From: an uncultured Nitrospirales bacterium
GTDB taxonomy: Bacteria; Nitrospirota; Nitrospiria; Nitrospirales; UBA8639
Direction: 5' to 3'
Assembly (NCBI GenBank): GCA_958295805.1
Contig: OY282373.1
Coordinates: 2,637,001 to 2,701,000, forward strand
DNA: 64,000 nucleotides
Shown: piece by piece, positions 27,213-36,253 of the stretch
Numbering within the stretch: position 1 is the stretch's first letter
How the letters are laid out: each line of letters begins with the position of its first letter
Notes under the pieces: model-generated
Databases searched by the model: none
The model's input: only the letters and a program-made list of their open reading frames with translations
Told to the model about the DNA's origin: nothing
Translations under genes and position numbers: made by a program

Positions 27213-29315
27213 CTAGGATGCCGCCGGAGGCTGCTCCGAATCCTGTAAGGCCTCTTTCCGGCTTAGACGAATTTTTCCTTGCCTGTCGACTTCCAGAACT
27301 TTGACCAATATTTCTTCACCTTCAGCCAGTTCATCAGTCACGGATTTGACCCGATGATGGGCTAACTGTGAAATATGCACTAACCCGTCAACATTAGGCA
27401 AAATCTCAACAAACGCGCCGAAATCGACGATCTTTCTGACGGTCCCCAGGTAGGTCTTGCCCACTTCCACTTCTTCCGTCAACCGGTTGATCATGTCAAT
27501 AGCCTGATTGACCGAAGCCTCATCCACGGCGGCAATCGTCACCAGACCGGAATCATCGACGTTCACCTTCACCCCGCATTCCGCAATGATGCCGCGAATG
27601 ACCTTCCCGCCCGGTCCGATCACGTCCCGAATTTTGTCGGGTTTGATTTGCAGCGTAAAAATTCTCGGCGCATAGGGCGCAAGGGAATCCCGTGGAGACG
27701 AGAGAGATTTTTGCATTGTTTCCAAAATGTGGAGGCGTCCCACACGGGCTTGGTCAAGGGCTTCTCGCATCAAATGAGTCGTGATTCCCTCAATTTTAAT
27801 ATCCATTTGAAGAGCCGTCACCCCGTCTCGCGTGCCCGTCACCTTGAAATCCATGTCTCCCAGATGATCTTCCAATCCGAGAATATCGGACAAAATCAAG
27901 ACACGGTCGCCCTCTTTGATGAGTCCCATGGCAATACCCGCCACCGGTTCTTTAATGGGCACCCCGGCATCCATCAAGGCCAACGTACCCCCACAGACCG
28001 TGGCCATGGAAGAAGAGCCATTGGATTCTAAAATATCCGACACAATCCGAATGGTATACGGAAACGCCTCTTTCTCAGGCAGGACGGACTGGAGCGCACG
28101 CGCGGCCAGTTTTCCATGCCCCACTTCGCGTCGCCCAGGGGAACGCAAGGGTCGGGTTTCGCCGACGCTGAAGGGGGGGAAATTATAATGGAGCATAAAG
28201 GTGCGGAAATATTCGCCCTCCAAGGCATCAATTCGTTGTTCATCTTCCGAGGTCCCGAGCGTCACCACGGCCAGACTTTGGGTTTCACCTCGGGTAAACA
28301 GGGCAGAGCCATGGGTTCGAGGCAAAATGCCGGTCTCACAGCTAATCGGACGAATATCGCAGGGCCCTCGGCCATCGGCTCGGGTTTTCTTTTCCAGAAT
28401 CATATTGCGGACTTCATGATACTCTAAATCATGATAGATATCTCGAACGTGCCGATTGCGCGTCGGATCCTCATCTCCCAGCGTGACAAGCGCCTCGGCA
28501 AGTATCTGGTCCAGCCGCTCTTGTCGTTCAGTTTTCCCGGGGATGAGTACGGCTTCCCTGATTGGGGCGGCCACCAACTGTTTCACCTGATTTTGCAACT
28601 CGTCGCTCACCGGTTCGACTTCCATGACCCGCTTGGGACGCCCCACCGTTTCCTGTAACTCCACAATTTTCGAGACAATCTTCTTGATTTCCGAATGAGC
28701 CAACTCCAAAGCCTCAAGCAACATGGACTCGGAGACCATCCTCGCCCCGGCTTCCACCATCAGGATGGCGTCCCGCGTGCCGGCGACAACGAGATCAAGT
28801 TCGCTGTTCTCAAGTTCCTGCATATTGGGATTGATCACAAAGCGGCCTTCGACTCGTCCGATTCGGATGCCGGCTAAAGGACCGCCGAAGGGAATATCTG
28901 AAATCGCTAAGGCAGCGGATGCCGTCGTGATACCCAAAATATCCGAAGTCATTGATCGATCAACGGAGAGGACCGACACGATCACTTGGGTCTCATAATA
29001 AAACCCGTCCGGAATCAAGGGACGAATTGGACGGTCAATCAATCGACTTGTTAAGGTTTCTTTTTCCGATGGAGCCCCTTCTCGCTTAAAATACCCTCCG
29101 GGAATTTTTCCGGCCGAATAGGCTTTTTCCTGATAATTGACCGTGAGCGGCAAAAAATCCGTATCCGGCTTCAACGTCTTGGAAGCCACTGCCGTTGCCA
29201 AGATCACGGTATCACCATAAGAGGCTAACACGGCCCCGTCGGCCAGCTTGGCCATCCGACCCGTTTCCAGTCTCATCCTGCGTTCCGCTACGTCAAATTC
29301 AACTGCATGCACCAT
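27213..29315 (-). CDS. pnp: polyribonucleotide nucleotidyltransferase (PNPase)
   Basis: Phosphorolytic 3'-5' exoribonuclease of the RNA degradosome, 700 residues. Two RNase PH domains flank an all-helical linker; FTRGETQSLAVVTLG and MDFKVTGTRDGVTALQMD are the catalytic-core signatures. KH (about 555-610, IGPGGKVIRGI) and S1 (about 620-690, VGKTYLGTVRKIVDFGAFVE) RNA-binding domains follow. It begins MVHAVEFDV. Follows rpsO by 50 bp, the standard rpsO-pnp pairing. Confidence 0.97.
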   Translation of the reverse strand: MVHAVEFDVAERRMRLETGRMAKLADGAVLASYGDTVILATAVASKTLKPDTDFLPLTVNYQEKAYSAGKIPGGYFKREGAPSEKETLTSRLIDRPIRPLIPDGFYYETQVIVSVLSVDRSMTSDILGITTASAALAISDIPFGGPLAGIRIGRVEGRFVINPNMQELENSELDLVVAGTRDAILMVEAGARMVSESMLLEALELAHSEIKKIVSKIVELQETVGRPKRVMEVEPVSDELQNQVKQLVAAPIREAVLIPGKTERQERLDQILAEALVTLGDEDPTRNRHVRDIYHDLEYHEVRNMILEKKTRADGRGPCDIRPISCETGILPRTHGSALFTRGETQSLAVVTLGTSEDEQRIDALEGEYFRTFMLHYNFPPFSVGETRPLRSPGRREVGHGKLAARALQSVLPEKEAFPYTIRIVSDILESNGSSSMATVCGGTLALMDAGVPIKEPVAGIAMGLIKEGDRVLILSDILGLEDHLGDMDFKVTGTRDGVTALQMDIKIEGITTHLMREALDQARVGRLHILETMQKSLSSPRDSLAPYAPRIFTLQIKPDKIRDVIGPGGKVIRGIIAECGVKVNVDDSGLVTIAAVDEASVNQAIDMINRLTEEVEVGKTYLGTVRKIVDFGAFVEILPNVDGLVHISQLAHHRVKSVTDELAEGEEILVKVLEVDRQGKIRLSRKEALQDSEQPPAAS

Positions 29316-29365
29316 GTATGTTTCTCCTTTTCGCCTGCCTTCTCTTGATCCCTTGAGACGCGAGG

Positions 29366-29635
29366 CTATTTCCTCAATCCTAATTTTCCGAGAATTGCGC
29401 GATATCGACCGACGTTCTTTCGATGCAAATAATCCAACAAGCGTCGGCGTCGGCTCACCATTTTCAACAATCCATGCCGCGAATGATGGTCTTTTTTATG
29501 TGCACGCAAATGGTCGGTCAGGTAGTTAATACGGTTCGTCAACAAGGCAATTTGCACCTCTGACGAACCCGTGTCCCGTTCATGACGTTGATGTCGATCC
29601 ACGAGCGTTGACGTTTCTTCTTTGACCGCTGTCAT
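29366..29635 (-). CDS. rpsO: 30S ribosomal protein S15
   Basis: Primary 16S rRNA-binding protein, 89 residues, the standard length. [20 protein letters not shown] and [20 protein letters not shown] are diagnostic. The ATG ([13 protein letters not shown]) is set by AGGAGG seven bases upstream; a 10-residue upstream extension is not homologous. Confidence 0.97.
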   Translation of the reverse strand: MTAVKEETSTLVDRHQRHERDTGSSEVQIALLTNRINYLTDHLRAHKKDHHSRHGLLKMVSRRRRLLDYLHRKNVGRYRAILGKLGLRK

Positions 29636-29689
29636 ACCCAGGCCTCCTTCGTTTGTCGGGGACACATCATGACACCCCTGGATTCTGTG

Positions 29690-30691
29690 TTAAGCATTCT
29701 CTCCAAATACTTTGATCATCTGCAATTGATTCACCGACGACTGAAGCGAGGACAACGATGCCTTCGACGGCCTCCATTGGCCAAGGGCCAGTAACCGTCC
29801 TCTGCCATCTTTCACCCGAACAGACGTTCCCGTGGGAATATCACCTGCCGCAGGTGGCAACCAAACGCCGGAGTTCGGTAAAGCCCCTCCATTGAGAACC
29901 TTCGGCACCACGTCGGAATCCACGATGACGGCCGGAAGATGGGCTAAGGCCTCATCAAGGCTGAGAGAAGAGCCCGGACGTTGCACGAGTCCGTCCCCAT
30001 TGACGAGATCGGAAAGCGTCAACGCCTGGTCCACGTGCAACGGCCCTACTCGCACTCGAGTCAATCGGCTCAGATATCCTCCCACGCCTAATCGTTGTCC
30101 GATATCCGCACAAATGGTTCGAATGTAAGTGCCTTTGGAACATCGAATCCGAAGGGCGACGGATGGCAAGTCAAGAGCCGTGACCTCTATTGCATAAATG
30201 GTAATGGGGCGAGCTTGGCGGTCAAGGGTTTTTCCTGCACGTGCAGCTTTGTACAGAGGTTGCCCATTCATCTTAATGGCGGAATACATGGGGGGCACTT
30301 GTTGTTGTGCACCGCGAAAGTCCTTAATGACCGTAGACACGGACTCAGGATGAAGCCCCTCAATCGGCACGGTCCGTATGACGTCCCCTGTGGCATCCTG
30401 GGTTGTGGTCTCTTGTCCAAGACGCAACACCGCCTCGTATTCCTTATCCCAATCAACCAGAAATTCCGAGAGTCGCGTTCCTTTGCCAATCAACAGCGGA
30501 AGAACACCGGTGGCAGCCGGGTCCAAGGTGCCGGCGTGCCCCACTTTGCGCCCTTGAAGCAGACCACGGACTTTGGCCACGACATCATGGGACGTCCAGC
30601 CTACCGGCTTCAAGACGTTCAGCACTCCGTGTGAAAGAGCCGGAGGGGCGTCTCTCACGGGGAAAACACAATCGAAAAGCTCAGCCATCAT
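29690..30691 (-). CDS. truB: tRNA pseudouridine(55) synthase TruB
   Basis: Makes pseudouridine 55 in the T-loop of tRNAs. 333 residues; GHAGTLDPAATGVLPLLIG carries the catalytic Asp, YEAVLRLGQETTTQDA the second motif, and a PUA-like C-terminal part is present. The start ATG overlaps the rbfA stop (ATGA), with GGGAG upstream. Confidence 0.95.
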   Translation of the reverse strand: MMAELFDCVFPVRDAPPALSHGVLNVLKPVGWTSHDVVAKVRGLLQGRKVGHAGTLDPAATGVLPLLIGKGTRLSEFLVDWDKEYEAVLRLGQETTTQDATGDVIRTVPIEGLHPESVSTVIKDFRGAQQQVPPMYSAIKMNGQPLYKAARAGKTLDRQARPITIYAIEVTALDLPSVALRIRCSKGTYIRTICADIGQRLGVGGYLSRLTRVRVGPLHVDQALTLSDLVNGDGLVQRPGSSLSLDEALAHLPAVIVDSDVVPKVLNGGALPNSGVWLPPAAGDIPTGTSVRVKDGRGRLLALGQWRPSKASLSSLQSSVNQLQMIKVFGENA

Positions 30692-31107
30692 ACGTTCCGC
30701 TGCTCCCCGGCTGCGCCATCGGCGTGGGCCTCGCACGCCGCCCCATACTCAACAACCGGCAGCACGTCATCAAGCAGTCGTTCAATCGTTGCCGCTCGAG
30801 ACTCGCTCACGTCGAACCAGAAGGTCACCTCCGGTGTATAGCGTAAATCCAACCGTCGGCCTAATTCCGATCGCACAAACCCCGACGCGCCTCTCAATGT
30901 TTTCAAAACGGCTTCGGCGTTGGCATCTTGTCCCAACAGGGAAACATACACTCGCGCATGATGCAGATCATTATTCATCTCGACGTCAGTCACGGTGACG
31001 CATTGCAGTCGCGGGTCCTTACATTTTCTGGCAAGAATGTCTGCGACTTCCATTCGAACTTGATCGGCAACTCTGACCGACCGTTTAGACTGCGGCTTTG
31101 ACACCAC
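30688..31107 (-). CDS. rbfA: 30S ribosome-binding factor A
   Basis: KH-type small-subunit maturation factor, 139 residues, longer than usual by a C-terminal Ala/Glu-rich tail. VRVADQVRMEVADILARKCKD near the N-terminus and FWFDVSESRAATIERLL are characteristic. Coupled to truB by a 4-bp overlap. Confidence 0.95.
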   Translation of the reverse strand: MVSKPQSKRSVRVADQVRMEVADILARKCKDPRLQCVTVTDVEMNNDLHHARVYVSLLGQDANAEAVLKTLRGASGFVRSELGRRLDLRYTPEVTFWFDVSESRAATIERLLDDVLPVVEYGAACEAHADGAAGEQRNV

Positions 31108-31123
31108 GCCCTCTTCTGATTTC

Positions 31124-31405
31124 CTACAGAAGTTCTATACGAAAATTGAGCAACTCCAAGGCGGGAGTGGCCCGAATCATATTGATTGATTGATCAAGCA
31201 CCCGGTTCACGTGACTCGACTCATTGGCAATACACGCAATGCCCAACACCGATCGTTGCCAGAGATCATGACCGTCCAGTTCAGCCACTGAAACCTTGAA
31301 CGTCCTGCACAGACGCGTCTTAAGGCTGGACAGAATTTGACGTTTTGCTTTGAGCGAATGCCCTTCGGGAAAATGCACTTCTATTCGACACACCCCTACG
31401 ATCAT
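31124..31405 (-). CDS. DUF503 (YlxP-like) protein
   Basis: A 93-residue DUF503 protein with the family core LKAKRQILSSLKTRL and VAELDGHDLWQRSVLGI. The family sits between infB and rbfA in many bacteria, exactly as here, and is suspected to act in ribosome assembly. No catalytic residues are apparent. Confidence 0.9.
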   Translation of the reverse strand: MIVGVCRIEVHFPEGHSLKAKRQILSSLKTRLCRTFKVSVAELDGHDLWQRSVLGIACIANESSHVNRVLDQSINMIRATPALELLNFRIELL

Positions 31406-31472
31406 CGGTTCGTATCAGGACGGCAGACTCGCGTCTACGCCAAGGTCGCGCCAAGCCACGCTCAATTCCGCG

Positions 31473-33962
31473 CTACAGCTTGGCCGCCTCTTTATCGAAA
31501 ACGTATGCCTCAATGACGTCACCCACTTGAATATCGTGAAAATTTTCAACGCCAATGCCGCATTCATACCCTTGTTGAACCTCTCGCACGTCATCTTTGA
31601 ATCGCCGCAAGGAACCCAGTTTTCCTTCATAGACGATAACGCTGTCGCGCACGACCCGCACCCCTTCACTGGCCCGGGCAATGTGCCCGTCATGAACGTA
31701 ACACCCGGCAATCCGGCCGATTTTGGGGACGGTAAAGACTTGTCGCACCTCGGCCCGCCCCAAAACGCGCTCAGTAAAGGTCGGCTCAAGCAGCCCTTCC
31801 GCTGCCGCTTTTACGTCGGCAATCGCATTATAAATAACGGTATGCAGTCGGATCTGAACGCCTTCACGTTCCGCAAGCACCGACGCTTTGTGTTCAGGAC
31901 GAACGTGAAACCCGATGACCAACGCCCTCGACGCAGACGCCAAGAGCACGTCCGATTCGGTGATCCCGCCCACGCCCTTATGAATAACCTGCAACTTGAC
32001 GGTATTCGATACTATTTTTTGAATCGATTCGCACAGCGCCCCCACCGAACCCTGAGCATCGGCTTTCACCAAAACCAACAATTCTTTTTTGTCCGGCTCC
32101 CGGCCTTGAGAAAACAGGTCTTCCATTGTCAACCGGCTGACTCCGGCACCCAGCTCGGTGGTCCGGATTTTTTGGAGTCGGGACGCCGCGATCTCTCTGG
32201 CCCTTCGTTCATCATTGATCACCACAAATTGATCTCCGGCAGCCGGCAATCCTAAGAATCCAATCACCTCAACGGGTTGAGAAGGCCCGGCTTCACGGGC
32301 TTTCTGACCGTCGTGGGAAACCATCGCCCGTACCCGACCACTGGTCGCACCAGCCACGAACGTGTCTCCGACTTTCACGATCCCGCTTTGGACCAAAACG
32401 GTTGCGACGGGACCACGCCCCCGGTCCAATTTGGCCTCCAACACGACGCCACGCGCAGTCTGAGCCACGTCCGATCGTAACTCCATGACCTCGGCTTGCA
32501 GCAACACCATCTCCAATAACGTATCAAGCCCCCGCTTTTCTTTGGCCGACACTTCCACGTAAATCGTGTGTCCGCCCCAGGATTCAGGAATAAGGCCCTG
32601 TTCCGAAAGACTCTGTTTGACGCGATCGGCATTCGCTCCTGGTTTATCGATTTTGTTGATCGCCACCAGGATGGGCACGTTGGCCGCCTGCGCATGATTG
32701 GCCGCTTCAAGAGTTTGCGGCATCACGCCATCATCGGCGGCAACGACCAGGACGACAAGATCGGTGACTTGTGCGCCACGCGCCCTCATGGCCGTAAACG
32801 CTTCATGGCCAGGCGTATCAAGAAACGTCACGCCGTGCTCTCGCACCTTCACGGAGTAGGCTCCGATGTGTTGCGTGATGCCGCCCGCTTCCTGATCCGT
32901 CACGTTGGTCTGACGAATGGCGTCAAGCAACGAAGTTTTCCCATGATCGACGTGCCCCATAATGGTGACAACCGGAGCGCGAGACACAAGTTGAGGCTCG
33001 GTCCCGGTCTCCAGCACTTCTTCCAAGAGATCGTCAGCCTCTTTCTCAGCCTGAATCTCCACCTGAATCCCGACGCCTTCAGCAATCAGAGTGCCCGCAT
33101 CCATATCCATCCGTTGATTCAGCGTAAGCACGACCCCCATTTCTATCAATTTCCGAATGACTTCCGTAGCGCGGAGTCCCAGGTGTTCCGCAAATTCCTT
33201 CACGGTCATCCCCGACGACAGTTTGACGATTTTTCTTCTGGGTTTCGTGATTTCAGTCTGGGTGGAAGACGGAACGTGGCGTACGCGTTCTTCCCGTCTG
33301 AGGGTGGGAAGGGGACGCAGATCCTGCCAACGAGCCGCGTCTTCGTATCGTGCCGCAAACAAATTCTCATTTCGCGATTTTCCACCTTTCAGAATTTTTT
33401 TCGGCTTCCCCTCACCCGTACCCTTCTTTTCGTCAACAACCGATTTTTCTTTTTCCGGACGCGTCGCGGCCGGCTCTACGGCGACGGGAGAAGGCTTTCC
33501 GTCAACGGAGGGTAAAGCATCCGAAGGTGGCGGCTCCGCGGGTCGTTCCTGAGTCACCACCGCCGCTTGCGGTTCGCTTTCCGGAGAAGGCTCTTCAGCC
33601 GTCAAGGCGATCGTCTCAGGCTGAGGTTCAACGTCTTCTTTTCGTCGTTTGATTAAAATCCGTTTCTTTTCCGGTTTAGGAACCTCTTCTGCGACCGTCT
33701 TTGATTCATCCTTGGCTTTGGTCTCGCCACGGCTTTTGGGCGTCCGGGATAGGGATTTTTTTGCGGTTTTCAACGAACCCGATCGCTTCCGTGGAATCGT
33801 GGCCTCAACCGGTTTTTCAGCAAGCACCTTGAGAGCTTTCTGCACCTGCTCCTCATTCAAGCTATTTCCATGGGACGAAACCGCAATCCCGATGTTCACC
33901 AGTTCGGGAATCAGCACCCGACTTTCCCTCCCCAACTTCTTGGCTAATTCATGCACTCTCAT
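31473..33962 (-). CDS. infB: translation initiation factor IF-2
   Basis: GTPase that places fMet-tRNA on the 30S subunit. 829 residues: an IF2_N domain at the very N-terminus ([18 protein letters not shown]), a ~190-residue charged Pro/Glu/Lys linker, a second IF2_N ([20 protein letters not shown]), the G domain with [20 protein letters not shown] and NKIDKPGA, then domains II-IV. The ATG is 15 bp after nusA; a TTG 12 bp upstream is an alternative. The linker is repetitive in composition and likely disordered. Confidence 0.97.
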   Translation of the reverse strand: MRVHELAKKLGRESRVLIPELVNIGIAVSSHGNSLNEEQVQKALKVLAEKPVEATIPRKRSGSLKTAKKSLSRTPKSRGETKAKDESKTVAEEVPKPEKKRILIKRRKEDVEPQPETIALTAEEPSPESEPQAAVVTQERPAEPPPSDALPSVDGKPSPVAVEPAATRPEKEKSVVDEKKGTGEGKPKKILKGGKSRNENLFAARYEDAARWQDLRPLPTLRREERVRHVPSSTQTEITKPRRKIVKLSSGMTVKEFAEHLGLRATEVIRKLIEMGVVLTLNQRMDMDAGTLIAEGVGIQVEIQAEKEADDLLEEVLETGTEPQLVSRAPVVTIMGHVDHGKTSLLDAIRQTNVTDQEAGGITQHIGAYSVKVREHGVTFLDTPGHEAFTAMRARGAQVTDLVVLVVAADDGVMPQTLEAANHAQAANVPILVAINKIDKPGANADRVKQSLSEQGLIPESWGGHTIYVEVSAKEKRGLDTLLEMVLLQAEVMELRSDVAQTARGVVLEAKLDRGRGPVATVLVQSGIVKVGDTFVAGATSGRVRAMVSHDGQKAREAGPSQPVEVIGFLGLPAAGDQFVVINDERRAREIAASRLQKIRTTELGAGVSRLTMEDLFSQGREPDKKELLVLVKADAQGSVGALCESIQKIVSNTVKLQVIHKGVGGITESDVLLASASRALVIGFHVRPEHKASVLAEREGVQIRLHTVIYNAIADVKAAAEGLLEPTFTERVLGRAEVRQVFTVPKIGRIAGCYVHDGHIARASEGVRVVRDSVIVYEGKLGSLRRFKDDVREVQQGYECGIGVENFHDIQVGDVIEAYVFDKEAAKL

Positions 33963-33977
33963 CGTAGGGCACAACCC

Positions 33978-35189
33978 TTACGAGGAAATCTCTTGGGACT
34001 CCACGGTTTCTCCAGAGACAACGCCGGGCTTCTCTTCCGGCGCGCTTTCGTCTTCCGTGTCCGACGGCGTCTCTCTTGGGGCGTCATGTTCGAGTTGCGC
34101 CGCAGTTTCTTCCGCTAAGACGGCTTTTATTTCTCGTTCACGCTCAAGTTTTTCTTTCTCATACTCACTGGCGCTGATGATATCAATCTTCCATCCCGTC
34201 AATTTGGCGGCCAGTCTGACGTTTTGCCCATTTTTCCCGATGGCCAACGAAAGTTGAGAATCCGCCACCACCACCAGGGCCGCCCTTTTTTCTTCATCAA
34301 TGCCGACTTTCTCGATCGAGGCCGGATTCAACGCCTCACCAATAAACACGCGCGGGTCGCTGGTCCAGGGGATGATATCAATCTTCTCCCCTTTGAGTTC
34401 CCGCACAATCGCCTGAACCCGGGACCCCTTAATGCCAACGCACGCCCCAACGGGATCCACGGCTTTGTCTCGAGAAGAAACCACAATCTTCGTGCGATCT
34501 CCTGGTTCGCGCACGACACCCTTAATCTCGACAATCTTTTCCGTAACCTCCGGGACCTCCAACTGAAAGAGTTTCACCACAAACTGAGGATGCGCTCGGG
34601 ACAGGATCACGTGAACGTCTTTGAGCGTCCGACGAACTTCCAACAGCAACGCTCGGATTCGATCTCCTCGTCGATGTGCCTCCCGCGGGATTTGCTCATT
34701 GACCGGCAATAAGGCTTCGGTCTTGCCGATTTCGACCAGATAATTTCGCCGCTCCTGTCCTAAGATGACCCCGTGAACCAACTCTCCCTCCCGCTTCGAA
34801 TACTCCTGCTCCACCGCTTCCCACTCTGCTTCCCGAACTTTTTGGCAAATCACTTGTTTCGCCGCCTGCGCCGCAATTCTGCCGAATTCTTCCATTTCGA
34901 TGAGAGACCCGATTTCATCACCCAATTCGGCCTCCGCGTCAATCTCACGAGCTTCAGCCAATGAAATCTGAGAATTGGCGTCGGTGATCGTTTCGGCAAT
35001 GGTCTTTAAGGAGACAATCGAAATGTCACCCGTGTCAGGGTCGATTTGCACTTGAATGTTTTCATTGTTGCCGTACCGTTTTCTGGCAGCGGTCAGCAGT
35101 GCGGACTCTATGGCCGCCAGTACCCGATTTTTGTCAATCCCCTTTTCCCGCCCGACTTGCTCAATGACTGCCATCAATTCACGCTTCAT
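33978..35189 (-). CDS. nusA: transcription termination/antitermination protein NusA
   Basis: RNA polymerase-associated elongation factor. 403 residues: N-terminal polymerase-binding domain (to about 130), S1 (about 135-200), KH1 and KH2 (about 230-345, with GVKGSRVQAI-like CVGIKGSRVQAIV and LAIGKNGQNVRLAAKLTGW), and an acidic tail. The AR2 repeats of E. coli NusA are absent. The ATG follows GAGGAG six bases upstream. NusA is a known autoregulator of this operon in E. coli (family knowledge); a terminator in the leader here fits that. Confidence 0.96.
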   Translation of the reverse strand: MKRELMAVIEQVGREKGIDKNRVLAAIESALLTAARKRYGNNENIQVQIDPDTGDISIVSLKTIAETITDANSQISLAEAREIDAEAELGDEIGSLIEMEEFGRIAAQAAKQVICQKVREAEWEAVEQEYSKREGELVHGVILGQERRNYLVEIGKTEALLPVNEQIPREAHRRGDRIRALLLEVRRTLKDVHVILSRAHPQFVVKLFQLEVPEVTEKIVEIKGVVREPGDRTKIVVSSRDKAVDPVGACVGIKGSRVQAIVRELKGEKIDIIPWTSDPRVFIGEALNPASIEKVGIDEEKRAALVVVADSQLSLAIGKNGQNVRLAAKLTGWKIDIISASEYEKEKLEREREIKAVLAEETAAQLEHDAPRETPSDTEDESAPEEKPGVVSGETVESQEISS

Positions 35190-35222
35190 CGTCACTCCTC
35201 TTCTTGCCTACCCTGCAATGGA

Positions 35223-35272
35223 GAGACCTTTGCAAAAATCGAATGAGCCACTGCTGGAAACCTCCCCTTCAT
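35223..35272 (+). repeat. left arm of ~50-bp inverted repeat flanking rimP
   Basis: Starts GAGACCTTTGCAAAAATC and matches the reverse complement of 35941-35990 at about 45 of 50 positions, with the first 25 bases identical. It lies in the rimP-nusA gap. Confidence 0.88.
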
Positions 35273-35299
35273 CACGGTCGGCCGCCGTCGCACGTTGCG

Positions 35300-35773
35300 T
35301 TACCATTCAATTTCTCGCTTGGCCTGAGCAATCGCATCCCACTGAACGTCCATCCGTCCGTGGGTTCGTGATTTTCTAGTTTGAATCTGAAGCGTAATGC
35401 CTTGCTCCGTGGTCCCGATCAACCGACCAATAAACGTCCAGTTTCCATTGACGGGGTGAAGGACTTTTACCCGAATGGTACGCCCCACGGCCCGTTGATA
35501 GTCTTTACGCTGCTTCAACGGACGATCAAGACCCGGGGAAGAGACCTCAAGACGATAGGAATGGGGAATCGGGTCAGCCACGTCAAGCGCTCGACTGAGC
35601 GAATGGTGACACTGCTCACAATCCTCAATCCCGACGCCTCCCTCTTTATCGACGATCACCCGAACGATGGTGTTGCCCCCCTTGCCGTGACACTCAACTG
35701 CGACAACGTCCAGGCCGAGGGCCAACGCAATGGGCTCGGCAATATGATGGACTTGGCTCCCCAGATCATTCAC
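35300..35773 (-). CDS. rimP: ribosome maturation factor RimP
   Basis: 30S assembly factor, 157 residues with the GTG chosen here. HHIAEPIALALGLDVVAVEC, VRVIVDKEGGVGIEDCEQ and LEVSSPGLDRPLK are the family signatures, and the C-terminal Sm-like domain follows. The frame is open much further upstream (to 36055) but crosses a terminator hairpin and a repeat. The GTG at VNDLGSQVHH has GGAG eight bases upstream; another GTG lies 6 bp before it. First protein gene of the nusA-infB operon, and enclosed by the ~50-bp inverted repeats. Confidence 0.9.
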   Translation of the reverse strand: MNDLGSQVHHIAEPIALALGLDVVAVECHGKGGNTIVRVIVDKEGGVGIEDCEQCHHSLSRALDVADPIPHSYRLEVSSPGLDRPLKQRKDYQRAVGRTIRVKVLHPVNGNWTFIGRLIGTTEQGITLQIQTRKSRTHGRMDVQWDAIAQAKREIEW

Positions 35774-35821
35774 GCCCACGGCTCCATGCCTTATTGGGAT
35801 GGTTCGGGGAAACAACAAACC

Positions 35822-35846
35822 AAAAAAAAGTGGGCTCTCGCCCACT
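35822..35846 (-). terminator. intrinsic terminator/attenuator in the rimP leader
   Basis: On the minus strand: stem AGTGGGC / GCCCACT, tetraloop GAGA, then seven T residues. It lies between tRNA-Lys and rimP, about 50 bp before the rimP start, so it would stop tRNA transcripts and could attenuate the rimP-nusA-infB operon. Confidence 0.8.
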
Positions 35847-35859
35847 TCACCGCCACGAC

Positions 35860-35888
35860 ACCATATCATGTCGCAACCCCAAAGACAA
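35860..35888 (-). promoter_or_regulatory. putative promoter upstream of the rimP leader terminator
   Basis: Minus-strand TTGTCT, 17-bp spacer, TATGGT. Transcripts would start just before the hairpin at 35822-35846. Confidence 0.38.
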
Positions 35889-35940
35889 GGCCTTGTATAA
35901 ATGCACTCCCTTTCACCGTGACTCTCTTCCCGGGTCAGGT

Positions 35941-35990
35941 GTGAAGGGGAGGTTTTTAGCAGGAACTCATTCGATTTTTGCAAAGGTCTC
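35941..35990 (-). repeat. right arm of ~50-bp inverted repeat flanking rimP
   Basis: Reverse complement reads GAGACCTTTGCAAAAATC and continues in step with the left arm at 35223-35272. Both arms have GAGACC at the outer end, giving a 768-bp bounded block that contains rimP. Confidence 0.88.
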
Positions 35991-36080
35991 ACTAGGGCGA
36001 GGGAACCTGAATTGGATGGATCCCCTCTGGGATTTTGGTGGTGGGAAATAGGCACAAGGGGAAAATAGTATCGGAATGAA

Positions 36081-36156
36081 TGGTGAGCCGCCTCGGGCTC
36101 GAACCGAGGGCCCTCGCCTTAAAAGGGCGATGCTCTACCAACTGAGCTAGCGGCTC
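36081..36156 (-). tRNA. tRNA-Lys (anticodon UUU)
   Basis: Minus-strand cloverleaf: acceptor stem GAGCCGC / GCGGCTC, D arm GCTCAGTTGGTAGAGC, anticodon stem TCGCC/GGCGA around CTTTTAA (UUU), T-loop TTCGAGC, discriminator A and encoded CCA. It heads the rimP-nusA-infB gene run in the position held by a tRNA-fMet gene in E. coli. Confidence 0.95.
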
Positions 36157-36253
36157 ACCCGAACGGGATGCTAACAACCGGTCTGATGGTTGTCAAACGT
36201 GTGAACTCGCTCAATCCACGTGAAGAATACACTCAACGTATGTCCTGAAACCA

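Noticed and set aside
35774-36055. N-terminal extension of RimP to 36055
   Set aside because: The frame is open, but it crosses an intrinsic terminator, the inverted repeat and the promoter-like sequence, and adds residues unrelated to RimP.
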